A stretch of 64,000 nucleotides of DNA from Halorussus limi. Its GTDB lineage: Archaea > Halobacteriota > Halobacteria > Halobacteriales > Haladaptataceae. The notes under the pieces are model-generated. The model saw only the letters and a list, made by a program, of their open reading frames with translations. It did not search any database and was not told the origin of the DNA. Shown here in pieces: positions 28,012 through 36,529 of this stretch. Positions within the stretch are counted from its first letter, which is position 1, and every line of letters starts with the position of its first letter. The stretch is from contig NZ_CP096659.1 of NCBI RefSeq assembly GCF_023238205.1, positions 1,550,001-1,614,000 of the forward strand, given 5' to 3'. The position numbers were made by a program, and so were the translations under genes.

Positions 28012-29031
28012 ATGTGGCGAACACTGTTCGTCGCTGCCCTCCTCGTGCTGTCGGGGTGCGCCACTCAGGCGCCCGACACCGGGGCGGACGCGGACGGGTC
28101 GGCGACCCACCGGGCGCTCACGTCCGAGGACGCGCCGACCCGTCCGAATCCGTGGGGGGAAGGGGAGCTGACGGTCGCTATCAACAACACTGCGAACGAA
28201 TCGCGGAACTTCCGGCCGCTGGTGTCCGACGCGCTCGACTTCTGGTCGAACAACAGCACGCGCTTCGCCGGGTTCTCCATCGACTACGAACTCGAACCCA
28301 ACGCCTCGAACCCCGACGTGGTGGTGAAGTTCGTCGACGCCATCGAGTCGTGCGCCAACGTCTCCGAACCCGCGGGGTGTGCGCCCTACGTCACCCGCGG
28401 CGGGCAGGTCTCTCGTCCCATCTCCATCGAGGTGGTCGGTTCCTACTCGAACGCCTCGACGCGGCTCATCCTGAAGCACGAACTCGGCCACACCCTCGGG
28501 CTGAACCACAGCGCGGGCCCGCAGTCGGTGATGGCTCCGACCTCGCAACTGCGGACGCTGCCGCGACCGAACGCCACCGAGCGCCGGCTACCGTGGGCCG
28601 ACGCCGACTTCACGGTGTACCTCGACGCGAACCGGACCGACGACGCCGAGGCGACCCGCGAGCAGGTCCGGCACGCGCTCGACTACTACGCCGAGGGCGC
28701 GAACGGGACCGTCCCCGAGAACGTCTCGTTCGCGTTCACGCAGAATCGCTCCGCGGCGGACGTGGTCGTGGAGTTCACCGAGAACCTGCCCTGCCGGACC
28801 GGCGACAGCGGCTCCTGCGGTCGGGTCCGCGGCAACGACCCCGACGGCGACGGCGCGCTCGAACGCTACGACCACCTCCGGGTCACGCTCAGCGACATCG
28901 ACACCGAGGCGGTCGGCTGGCACGTCGGCTACTGGCTCGGTTACGGGTTCGGCTTCGAGGAGGACGCCGACTGGCCCGCGCCGTTCCGGAACGCGACCTA
29001 CGAGGACCGCAGGAACGCGTGGTGGAGGTAG
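28012..29031 (+). CDS. lipoprotein with tandem matrixin-type metalloprotease domains (second one inactive)
   Basis: A 339-residue exported protein with lipobox LVLSGC (lipidated Cys16). The first domain (about 52-185) is a metzincin protease with the zinc motif HELGHTLGLNH (His156, Glu157, His160, His166) and a Met-turn Met174 (SVMAP). The second half (about 199-320) repeats the same layout: FTVYLD matches LTVAIN, DVVVEF (250) matches DVVVKF (102), and each has a Cys pair. Its zinc motif has become YWLGYGFGFEE, so all ligands are lost. It probably acts outside the cell, anchored to the membrane. The substrate is unknown. Confidence 0.8.
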   Translation: MWRTLFVAALLVLSGCATQAPDTGADADGSATHRALTSEDAPTRPNPWGEGELTVAINNTANESRNFRPLVSDALDFWSNNSTRFAGFSIDYELEPNASNPDVVVKFVDAIESCANVSEPAGCAPYVTRGGQVSRPISIEVVGSYSNASTRLILKHELGHTLGLNHSAGPQSVMAPTSQLRTLPRPNATERRLPWADADFTVYLDANRTDDAEATREQVRHALDYYAEGANGTVPENVSFAFTQNRSAADVVVEFTENLPCRTGDSGSCGRVRGNDPDGDGALERYDHLRVTLSDIDTEAVGWHVGYWLGYGFGFEEDADWPAPFRNATYEDRRNAWWR

Positions 29032-29044
29032 TTCCGACTCGGGG

Positions 29045-29518
29045 CTACTCCCGGACCCCGACGACTTCCGACTCGCCGCCGGGCGCGGCCCCGGCCGCGA
29101 GCGCACCTTCGACTGCGTATACGGCCCCGCACGCGAGCGCGGCCCCGACGCCCAACAGCGTGTCGTAACGTGCGGCCGCGCCCGGCGGGAGCCACCGCGC
29201 GCCGGTCGCCAGCAGGTAGTTGACCGACCAGAGCGCCCCGTTCGGCGCACTGGGTCGGAGCGACCACCAGACCGCGACGGCGAGCGCCCCGCCGCCGAGG
29301 AGACCCGCGAGCAGGCCGTGGCGCATTCGCTCGCGCCACGACCCCGACCGACGCCCGGCGAGGTAGCCGCCGACGAGTCCACCCGCGAGGACCCCGGCGA
29401 AGGCGGGCCAGCGAGCGCCCTCCGGGAGCGCGACGATGGCCGCGAAGCACGCGAATCCGGCGTCGGCGAGTCCACCGACGAGGACGGCTCTCCAGTTCAC
29501 GCCGGGGCTTGGGCGCAC
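29045..29518 (-). CDS. multi-pass membrane protein (DUF5518-like)
   Basis: A 157-residue hydrophobic protein with about four transmembrane segments rich in Gly and Ala (VLVGGLADAGFACFAAIVAL, FAGVLAGGLVGGYLAG, GLLAGLLGGGALAVAVWW, LLGVGAALACGAVYAV). The GGLVGGYLAGRRSGSWRERMRHGLLAGLLGG pattern is like haloarchaeal DUF5518 proteins. Start is GTG at 29518. Role unknown. It converges on the matrixin lipoprotein gene with a 13-nt gap. Confidence 0.6.
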   Translation of the reverse strand: MRPSPGVNWRAVLVGGLADAGFACFAAIVALPEGARWPAFAGVLAGGLVGGYLAGRRSGSWRERMRHGLLAGLLGGGALAVAVWWSLRPSAPNGALWSVNYLLATGARWLPPGAAARYDTLLGVGAALACGAVYAVEGALAAGAAPGGESEVVGVRE

Positions 29519-29569
29519 AACGAGTAAAACGTGCGCACTTTTTTCGGACTCCGAACCGAACGCTCGGGC

Positions 29570-29749
29570 GTGAATCCCGAGAACCAGTCCAAACCGGCGC
29601 TACTACTCGGCGTCCTCTTCGCGGTCGTCGCGGTCGTGGGCTACGTCGGCCTCGGATGGCGGTTCGGCGGGGAGTCGAGTCCTGTCGCGGTCGGTCTCGC
29701 GTTGGTCGGCGTGGCGGCCGCGGTGTACTTCACGGTTCGCGGGGAGTAG
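29570..29749 (+). CDS. small two-helix membrane protein
   Basis: A 59-residue protein (GTG at 29570, VNPENQSKPALLL) with two transmembrane helices (LLLGVLFAVVAVVGYVGLGW and VAVGLALVGVAAAVYF) and a short charged end. A GTG at 29531 would add 13 basic residues. Function unknown. It is divergent from the DUF5518-like gene. Confidence 0.55.
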   Translation: MNPENQSKPALLLGVLFAVVAVVGYVGLGWRFGGESSPVAVGLALVGVAAAVYFTVRGE

Positions 29750-29755
29750 AGGGAG

Positions 29756-29807
29756 TCACTCCTCGAAGCTGCCCTCCCACCGGAAGGTGCCGTTTCGCCG
29801 GACGACC
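29756..29807 (-). pseudogene. duplicated 3' tail of an M29 aminopeptidase gene
   Basis: Bases 29756-29808 match the last 53 bases of the adjacent aminopeptidase gene (29888-29940) at 45 positions with no gaps, exactly 132 nt apart. On the minus strand the copy reads VVRRNGTFRWEGSFEE-stop, against VVQRNGTFRWEDGFEG-stop in the intact gene. It is a fragment only. The spacer holds GCGAGGCGC-type palindromic sequence and the interspersed motif CAAAAGCTGGACCAAAA. Confidence 0.75.
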
Positions 29808-29887
29808 TACACCCACCTTCTGTCTCGCTCCCGCGAGGCGCAGAGCGCCTCGCGTCGCTCGCAAAAGCTGGACCAAAAAGTGAACGG

Positions 29888-30985
29888 TTAGCCCTCGAAG
29901 CCGTCTTCCCACCGGAAGGTGCCGTTTCGCTGGACGACTTCGTCGTCGATTTCCATCCGCGAGTCCTCGCTCACGTCGGTAATCATGTCGATGTGGACCG
30001 CGCTCTGGTTGCCTTCCTCGCCCTCGGGCAGACACGAGGAGTAGGCCCGGCCGACCGCGAGGTGGACCGTGTCGCCCATCTTCTCGTCGAAGAGGATGCT
30101 GTCGGTGAAGCGGTCGATGCCCCGGTTCATCCCGATGCCGAGTTCGCCGAGTCGCTTCGCGCCCTCGTCGGTGGCGAAGATGTCGTCGAGCGCGCGTTCG
30201 CCGACCTCGGCCGACCAGTCGGTGACTTCGCCGTCCTCGAAGGTGAGGTGTACGTCCCGGATGCGCGCCCCGTCGTGGGTCATCGGCACGTCGAAGTAGA
30301 CCTCGCCCTCGGGGTCCTCGGGCGCGGTGAACACCTCGCCGCTGGGGAGATTGTGCGAGTCGTAGGCGACCGACGCGGCGCTGTTGACCGCGGTCCGGCC
30401 CTCGATGGACATCGTGAGGTCGGTGTCCTCCTTGACGAGTCGGACCTCGCTCCCCTCGTCCAGCAGGTCCTTCATGTTCGCCATCTCGTCGGCGAGGCTC
30501 TCCCAGTCCCGGAGGACGGCGTCGTAGACGAAGTCCTTGTACTCCTCGTAGCCCATCCCCGCGTTCTGGGCGTGGGCGCGGGTCGGGTGCATGGTCGAGA
30601 CCCAGTCGGTGTCCATCCGCCGGGCCTTGATTTCGGTCCGGGACTTCTTGTACGCCGCGCGCTTCTCGCCCGGCACCGCTCCCTTCGCGGCGGTGTTTCG
30701 CTTGCTCCGGAGCGACAGCACCACGTCCGCGCGTTCGAGCATCGCGACCTCGAAGTCGGGGTTCGGGTCGAAGTCGCCGTCGTGAGACCTGACGAACGCC
30801 GACTCGACCTCGTCGGAGATGTAGGTCGCGAGGTAGTTCGCGCCCCGTTCGCCCAATTTCTCGGCGACCGCGACCGCGAGGTCGTGTGCGCCCTCGTCGA
30901 CGCGGACGACGACGTCGTCGCCCGCCTCGACGCGGGCGCTCCAGTCGACCAACACTTCGGCGTGGTCGTAGATTCGCTGGTCCAT
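29888..30985 (-). CDS. M29-family (thermophilic) aminopeptidase
   Basis: A 365-residue metallo-aminopeptidase of the AmpS/aminopeptidase T type. The N-terminal domain begins MDQRIYDHAEVLVDWSARVEAGDDVVVR. The catalytic half has PSGEVFTAPEDPEGEVYFDVP (about 233-253, metal-binding Glu), ELGIGMN (about 292-298) and HLAVGRAY with HIDMI near the C-terminus (metal His and Asp). It removes N-terminal residues from peptides in the cytoplasm. The ATG at 30985 is the family start; the open frame upstream is not homologous. A shortened copy of its 3' end lies just downstream. Confidence 0.85.
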   Translation of the reverse strand: MDQRIYDHAEVLVDWSARVEAGDDVVVRVDEGAHDLAVAVAEKLGERGANYLATYISDEVESAFVRSHDGDFDPNPDFEVAMLERADVVLSLRSKRNTAAKGAVPGEKRAAYKKSRTEIKARRMDTDWVSTMHPTRAHAQNAGMGYEEYKDFVYDAVLRDWESLADEMANMKDLLDEGSEVRLVKEDTDLTMSIEGRTAVNSAASVAYDSHNLPSGEVFTAPEDPEGEVYFDVPMTHDGARIRDVHLTFEDGEVTDWSAEVGERALDDIFATDEGAKRLGELGIGMNRGIDRFTDSILFDEKMGDTVHLAVGRAYSSCLPEGEEGNQSAVHIDMITDVSEDSRMEIDDEVVQRNGTFRWEDGFEG

Positions 30986-31062
30986 GCCTCCGTGGAGGGG
31001 TGTCGGGATGAAAACGCCGACGGTTCCGGGCGTCGGCGTCGGAACGCCGGACGAGAGGCGAG

Positions 31063-32157
31063 TCAACTCGGCACCGCGCCGGGCCGGGACTGGCCGTTGT
31101 CGAGCGGGTCCTCGATTTCGCCCATCACGACTTCGAGCGCGTCTGTCGCCGTCAGGAGACCGACGACGTCGCCCTCCGAGAGGACGAGCGCGAGTTCTTG
31201 ACTCTCGGCCTGAAACTGGTCGATGGCGTCGCTGACGGTCGTGTCTGCCGAGACGGTCATCGGCGGTGCCGCCACGTCTTCGAGACGGGCTTCCTCGGCG
31301 CGCAACTCGTCGATTCGGTCGAGTACCGCGGGCACGTAGACGATGCCGAGGAAGTCCTCGTCGTCGCTCCCGAAGAGCGGATAACGGGTGTGGGGCGACG
31401 ACGACATGCGATGGAGATTCTCTTCTGTCGAATCCTCGGTCGAGAGGGCGACCATCTCCTCGGAGTCGACCATCACCGACTCGACGGCCTTGTCCCCTGC
31501 CGCCAGCGCGTTCAGGACCTCCTCGTGGCGTTCCTGAGAGAGTTCGCCGCGCTTCAGCACGGAGTTGAGCCGACTGTGTAGCTGTGCGCGGGATTCGATG
31601 GCCTCCTCCTCGGTTTCGAGCCACGCGCCGGTCATCTCGATACCGAACAGACGAAGCGTCCACTTCGCGACCCAGTCGCCGAGCGTGATGACCGGGGAGA
31701 TAATCTTGTAGAACCAGTAGAGCGGTGTCGCACCGTACCGACAGACCATCCGCGAGCGCTCGACTCCGAGGTAGGTCGGAGTCTGCTCACCGTGAGTGAG
31801 GTGGATGAGGTTGATAATCCCGTACGCGATAATCGCTCCCGCTCCAATCGTCGCGAGCGTCGTGCCAGCGAACAGCGGCTCGAACAACGCCGCCAGCGCC
31901 GGCTCGGCGACGATGCCGACCGCGATGCTCGACGCCGTGATGCCGACTTGGCAGGTCGTCAGGTACAGTTCGAGGTTCTGTGTCATCTCCCACGCCCGTT
32001 CGAGTTGGGAGTCGCCGTCGACGAACTCCGCTTCGGTGAACTGGCGGGCGCGCGTCAGCGCGAACTCGATAGCGACGAAGAAACCGTTCGCCAGAATGAG
32101 CAACAGTCCCGCGATTAACCTGAGACCGATCTGAGCTGTGCCTATCGACGGTGCCAT
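31063..32157 (-). CDS. CNNM/CBS-domain membrane protein (HlyC/CorC family)
   Basis: A 364-residue protein. The N-terminal DUF21/CNNM transmembrane domain has about four helices (LRLIAGLLLILANGFFVAIEFAL, LYLTTCQVGITASSIAVGIV, TIGAGAIIAYGIINLIHL, WFYKIISPVITLGDWVAKW). A pair of CBS domains follows (about 215-345; VESVMVDSEEMVAL, YPLFGSDDEDFLGIVYV, ELALVLSEGDVVGLLTATDALEVVMGEI). CNNM/CorC proteins are linked to Mg2+ or Na+ export, and the CBS pair senses adenine nucleotides. It lacks the C-terminal CorC_HlyC domain. It is divergent from the Lrp regulator. Confidence 0.85.
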   Translation of the reverse strand: MAPSIGTAQIGLRLIAGLLLILANGFFVAIEFALTRARQFTEAEFVDGDSQLERAWEMTQNLELYLTTCQVGITASSIAVGIVAEPALAALFEPLFAGTTLATIGAGAIIAYGIINLIHLTHGEQTPTYLGVERSRMVCRYGATPLYWFYKIISPVITLGDWVAKWTLRLFGIEMTGAWLETEEEAIESRAQLHSRLNSVLKRGELSQERHEEVLNALAAGDKAVESVMVDSEEMVALSTEDSTEENLHRMSSSPHTRYPLFGSDDEDFLGIVYVPAVLDRIDELRAEEARLEDVAAPPMTVSADTTVSDAIDQFQAESQELALVLSEGDVVGLLTATDALEVVMGEIEDPLDNGQSRPGAVPS

Positions 32158-32210
32158 CGCGTCGACGTTCGGACGCCACAGGTTAGAAAGCTGTGGCTTC
32201 GACGTGGCAT

Positions 32211-32219
32211 TTAAATAGG
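32211..32219. promoter_or_regulatory. TATA-like element between CNNM and Lrp genes
   Basis: ATTTAAATA is nearly symmetric and lies in the 162-nt divergent gap. It is 54 nt from the CNNM start and about 105 nt from the Lrp start, so it fits the leftward gene better. Confidence 0.5.
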
Positions 32220-32319
32220 AAAATCACGTTCTGACACCGAAATCGCGTTCTCGTATCGAACCGGGATGACCCCGTGGAGAACCACCGTTATTACGCTCCG
32301 GAGACAACTCCTCGGTCGA

Positions 32320-32811
32320 ATGCGCATCCGTGACCTCGACGAACTGGACAAACACATCGTCTACGCGCTCCAAGCAGCGGCGCGACACACCTCATCGAGT
32401 GACATCGCCGAGCAACTCGACGTGTCGCCGAGTACCGTCAGGAGTCGGATTCAGCAACTCGAAGCCGACGGGGTGATTCGGGGCTACTACGCCGACGTGG
32501 ACTACGAACGCGCCGGGTTCCAACTGTTCACGCTCATCGTCTGCACGGCACCGATTCCCGACCGCGAGGAGTTGGCCGAGCGCGCGGTCGAGATTCCCGG
32601 CGTGGTCGAGGTCCAGGAGGTGATGACCGGCGAAGCCAACGTCCTCGTGCGCGCAGTCGGGAGCGACGGTGACGACCTGAGCCGCATCGGTGAGGAACTG
32701 GACGAACTCGGCCTCAAGGTGTCAGACGAAGATATCATCCGGAACACCCACCGCCACCCGTACCACCGGTTCGAGAACGGCGAGGACCGCGAAAACGATG
32801 CCGGGCAGTGA
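32320..32811 (+). CDS. Lrp/AsnC-family transcriptional regulator
   Basis: A 163-residue regulator. The N-terminal winged HTH (LDELDKHIVYALQAAARHTSSSDIAEQLDVSPSTVRSRIQQLEADGVIRGY, about 6-57) is followed by an RAM-like ligand/oligomerisation domain (LFTLIVCTAPIPDREELAERAVEIPGVVEVQEVMTGEANVLVRAV, 68-112). Halophilic Lrp proteins control amino-acid and stress genes. The ATG at 32320 (MRIRDLDELDKH) matches the family start. It converges on the PAC2 gene with 21 nt between. Confidence 0.85.
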   Translation: MRIRDLDELDKHIVYALQAAARHTSSSDIAEQLDVSPSTVRSRIQQLEADGVIRGYYADVDYERAGFQLFTLIVCTAPIPDREELAERAVEIPGVVEVQEVMTGEANVLVRAVGSDGDDLSRIGEELDELGLKVSDEDIIRNTHRHPYHRFENGEDRENDAGQ

Positions 32812-32832
32812 CCGACGCGAGGCCGACGGTCG

Positions 32833-33591
32833 CTACTGATACATCGAAGAGTCGTCGACCGCGATCGGTTCGCCGCCCTCCATCAGTTGCTCGTAGTGCT
32901 GTGCGATCTGCTCCATCTGCTGGCGAATCTCCTCGCTCTGCTCTTCCAGCGCCGTCGTGTCGATGTCGAACTCGACCAGCGGTTCCAGCGCCTTCTCGAT
33001 GACCGCCTTCGCCGCCTTGGGGTCCGGCAGGTACGGGTGGGCCTTCACGATGAGCGCCGTCGTGGGGATGCTCGCGTGGTAGCAGTCGTTGAGGACGGCC
33101 CCACTGGCTCCGCCGACGAACCCGACGCTCGACTCCATCGGAACGCCGACCTCTCGGAGTTCGTCCGCGGCCGACTCCGAGGTGACGACCCCCGTGACCT
33201 CGCCGACCTGCTCCTCGGTCTGGGCGGGGACGGCGGCGAGGACGATGGCCCGCTCGAAGTCCGCCGCGAGGTCGTTGACGATGCAGGCGGCGAGGTCGGC
33301 GGTCGCGGTCGGCGGGAGCGCGATGTCGCAGTGGGGTATCACCACGTTCGGGTCGTTGCCTGCGTACACGCGGACGAGGTCGCGGACCCACCCGTCGCCG
33401 AACGTCGCCACCGGCGGAAAACTCTCCGAGACGATGTTCCCCTCGTGGTGTAGGTCCAACTGTTCGGTGATCTGATTCACCGCGATACTCCCGACGACCC
33501 CGTTCTCCGGCATGCCGACGATGAGCGTCGGCGACTCTGCGGTGATTTCGCCGCGTCGCTCGAATCGGGCGTTAGCTTGTGTTCTCGGCAT
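32833..33591 (-). CDS. PAC2-family proteasome assembly chaperone with HbYX-type tail
   Basis: A 252-residue protein of the PAC2/PbaB family: TLIVGMPENGVVGSIAVNQITEQL (22-45), GWVRDLVRVYAG, AIVLAAVPAQTEEQVGEVTGVVTS, SSVGFVGGASGAVLNDC, and a helical C-terminal tail of about 45 residues. It ends in SSMYQ, and hydrophobic-Tyr-X is the HbYX motif with which proteasome activators and PbaA dock on the 20S alpha ring. It therefore probably assists or regulates the 20S proteasome. It lies immediately downstream of valS in the same direction (72-nt gap). Confidence 0.8.
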   Translation of the reverse strand: MPRTQANARFERRGEITAESPTLIVGMPENGVVGSIAVNQITEQLDLHHEGNIVSESFPPVATFGDGWVRDLVRVYAGNDPNVVIPHCDIALPPTATADLAACIVNDLAADFERAIVLAAVPAQTEEQVGEVTGVVTSESAADELREVGVPMESSVGFVGGASGAVLNDCYHASIPTTALIVKAHPYLPDPKAAKAVIEKALEPLVEFDIDTTALEEQSEEIRQQMEQIAQHYEQLMEGGEPIAVDDSSMYQ

Positions 33592-33663
33592 TCCGAGTCC
33601 GGTACCACGCGCTGAACCGTAACTCTAGGTACGGGAGGCGAAAGAATCGAAGGAGAGGACGTT

Positions 33664-36294
33664 TCAGGGGAAGACCAGCGCGGTCGCGTGGTCGGTCTCC
33701 AGCACTTCGACCTCCTCGCCGCTCTCGGCGCGGTACTCCTCCTTGATGTCCACGGCGTCGCCCTCAATGGTGACTTCCTCGCCGTCGACGGTCAGGGTGA
33801 TTTCGCCCTCTATCTCCTTCTGGTTCTTGAGTTGGGTCAGGTCGGCCGACTCCAGCGCGGCGACGACCTGTCCGGCCTTGTCGCGGAACTGCGGGCCGAT
33901 GGTGCTGTGGTCGGGGTCGACGCCGACCGGGACGAGTTCGACGCTGGGTTCGCCCGCTTCGAGGTAGACCGGCGCGTTCACCGCCTCGCTGAGGTCGTAG
34001 GTGTCCCACCCGCGGCCGAGGTCGGAGTAGACCTCGATGCGGTCGAGTTCGGCGTTGAGCGCCATGCCGGCGTCGGACTTCCACGCCCGAATCTCGCTGG
34101 CGACCTCCGCGATGAGGTCGCCCCGCTCCTCGGCCTCGGGGTCCTCGAACTCGACCTCGGGCCACGAGGCGGCGTGGACGCTCCCCTCGGTGCCGGGGAG
34201 GTGGTCGTACAGTTCCTCGGCGAAGTGGGGCGAGAACGGCGACAGCATGCGGACCGACGCCGACACCGCGGTGTACAGCGCCTTGCGGGCGGCGTCGCGC
34301 TCGCCGGGCCGACCCTCGTAGAGTCGCCCCTTCACGAGTTCGAGGTAGTCGTCGGCGAGGTCGTTCCAGACGAACTCCCGGAGTTTGCGGAGCGCGGCGT
34401 CGAAGCGGTAGTTCTCCATGTCGGCCTCGACCGCCTCGACGGTCCGGGATAGCTTCGTCAGAATCCACTTGTCGGCGTCGCGGTACGCCGGCGCGCCGAT
34501 GTCGGGCGTCTCGTCGTCAAGATGTTCCGCCGAGAACTGGAAGATGTTCCAGAACTTGGTGAGGAACCGGGAGGCCGACTTGACCTCCTTCCACTGGAAC
34601 TGGATGTCGCTGCCGGGTTGGCCGCCGAGCGCGAGGGCTTGGCGGACGGAGTCGGCGCTGTACTCCTCGATGGCCTCCTCCGGTCCGACCGCGTTGCCCC
34701 GCGACTTGCTCATCTTGTTGCCGTCTTCGCCGAACACCATGCCGTTGACGAGCGACTCCTCCCACGGAATCTCGTCTTCGAGCGCCGTGACCCGCAAGAG
34801 GGTGTAGAACGCCCACGTCCGGATGATGTCGTGGCCCTGCTCGCGGAGCGTGGTTGGGGTGAACTCCGCGTCGGGCCAGCCCTGAACGTGCATCGGCGAG
34901 ATGGAGGAGTCCATCCACGTGTCCATCACGTCGGTCTCGCCCTCCCACTCGCTCGCGCCGCACTCGGGACAGGCGTCGATTTCGGGGTCGGTCTCGGTGG
35001 GTTCGACGGGGAGTTCCTCGATGCCGGCGACGTGGACGTGGTCGCACTCGTCGTTCCCGCAGAACCACGCGGGGATGGGCGTGGCGAACACGCGCTGGCG
35101 GGAGATGACCCAGTCCCACTCCATCCCCTCGGTCCAGTCTTCGAGTCGGTCGTACATGTGGTCGGGAATCCACTCGACCTTCTCGGCCTTCTCGAGAATC
35201 TCGTCCTGCCGGACCTCCACGAACCACTGCTCCTTCGAGAGGATTTCGATGGGGGTGTCACACCGCCAGCACGCGCCGACCGACTGGTCGGTGGGTTCGG
35301 TGTCTTCGAGGTAGCCGGCCTCGTCCAAGTCGTCGGCGATGGTCTCCTTCGCGTCCGCGATGGTCATGCCCTCGTACTCGCCGGCGAGTTCGTTGAGGCG
35401 ACCGTCCTCGGTGAAGACCGGCCGGAGGTCGAGGTCGTGTTCGGCCCACCAGTCGACGTCCTGCTTGTCGCCGAACGTGCATATCATGACCGCGCCGGTC
35501 CCGAAGTCGCCGTCGACGTCGTCGTCGGCGATGAGTTCGACCTCTTGGCCGAACAGCGGGACCTCGAAGGTGTCGCCGATGCGGTCGGCGTACCGCTCGT
35601 CGTCGGGGTCAACGGCCATGCCGACGCAGGCCGCCAGCAGTTCGGGCCGGGTGGTCGCAATCTGGATGTCCTCGTTGTCCACGCCGGGGAAGGTGACGTA
35701 GTGGAGCGTCCCCTCGCGGTCGATGTTCTCGACTTCGGCGTCGGCGATGGCGGTCTCACACCGCGGACACCAGTTGACCGGGTGTTCGTCGCGGTAGACG
35801 TAGCTCTCCTCTTCGTCGCCCTGCGCCATCTCCACGAACGACCGCTGGGTCTTCTCCCAGTAGTCCTCGTCCATCGTCCGGTACTCGGCCGACCAGTCCT
35901 GCGAGAAGCCGAGCGACTGCATCGTCTCCTTCATCCCGTCGATGCGTCGCTCGGTGTACTCGACGCAGAGGTCCCGGAACTCCTCGCGGGGCACGTCGGT
36001 CCGGTGGATGTCCTCTTCCTCCTCGACCTTCACTTCGGTCGGCAGGCCGTGGCAGTCCCAGCCCTGCGGGAACAGCACGTCGTCGCCCAGCAGTCGGTGG
36101 AACCGCGCGGCGAAGTCCATGTAACTCCAACCCAGCGCGTGGCCGAGGTGCAACTGGCCGGTCGGGTACGGCGGCGGCGTGTCGATGACGTAGTCGGGTT
36201 CGCCCTCGTGGTGGTAGACTTCGGAACCGCGCCACTCTTCCTGCCACTTCGGTTCGACTCGCTCGGGGTCGTAACTGTCGGGAACGTCGGTCAT
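33664..36294 (-). CDS. valS: valyl-tRNA synthetase
   Basis: An 876-residue class I synthetase that charges tRNA-Val. HIGH motif at 49-52 ([12 protein letters not shown]). The CP1 editing domain with DTPPPYPTG lead-in and [24 protein letters not shown] is present. The catalytic KMSKS is in [11 protein letters not shown], followed by an anticodon-binding helical domain. Two CxxC zinc knuckles (CPRCE at about 190, CWRC) are typical of archaeal ValRS. The ATG at 36294 is chosen by homology ([21 protein letters not shown]); 13 extra codons upstream are unlikely to be translated. Confidence 0.95.
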   Translation of the reverse strand: MTDVPDSYDPERVEPKWQEEWRGSEVYHHEGEPDYVIDTPPPYPTGQLHLGHALGWSYMDFAARFHRLLGDDVLFPQGWDCHGLPTEVKVEEEEDIHRTDVPREEFRDLCVEYTERRIDGMKETMQSLGFSQDWSAEYRTMDEDYWEKTQRSFVEMAQGDEEESYVYRDEHPVNWCPRCETAIADAEVENIDREGTLHYVTFPGVDNEDIQIATTRPELLAACVGMAVDPDDERYADRIGDTFEVPLFGQEVELIADDDVDGDFGTGAVMICTFGDKQDVDWWAEHDLDLRPVFTEDGRLNELAGEYEGMTIADAKETIADDLDEAGYLEDTEPTDQSVGACWRCDTPIEILSKEQWFVEVRQDEILEKAEKVEWIPDHMYDRLEDWTEGMEWDWVISRQRVFATPIPAWFCGNDECDHVHVAGIEELPVEPTETDPEIDACPECGASEWEGETDVMDTWMDSSISPMHVQGWPDAEFTPTTLREQGHDIIRTWAFYTLLRVTALEDEIPWEESLVNGMVFGEDGNKMSKSRGNAVGPEEAIEEYSADSVRQALALGGQPGSDIQFQWKEVKSASRFLTKFWNIFQFSAEHLDDETPDIGAPAYRDADKWILTKLSRTVEAVEADMENYRFDAALRKLREFVWNDLADDYLELVKGRLYEGRPGERDAARKALYTAVSASVRMLSPFSPHFAEELYDHLPGTEGSVHAASWPEVEFEDPEAEERGDLIAEVASEIRAWKSDAGMALNAELDRIEVYSDLGRGWDTYDLSEAVNAPVYLEAGEPSVELVPVGVDPDHSTIGPQFRDKAGQVVAALESADLTQLKNQKEIEGEITLTVDGEEVTIEGDAVDIKEEYRAESGEEVEVLETDHATALVFP

Positions 36295-36529
36295 GGTGTG
36301 AGTATAGCTGACTCTGTCGGGGGAGTAGTCCAATCAGAAAGACGCGCCGCTGCGCTGGACAGTTCAACGTACTACCGACGCAGTCAGCCTCATACGAAAA
36401 CGGAGTGGACGGGTGATGATAAAGGTTCTCGTCTGTGCGGACGTTTCCGCGCGTCACAGTCGGCCTGCCGTCCCGCGTCCGCCGAGCGGAACCGCAACCC
36501 CTACCTTCGCCCCCGAACCACCAACTCGC

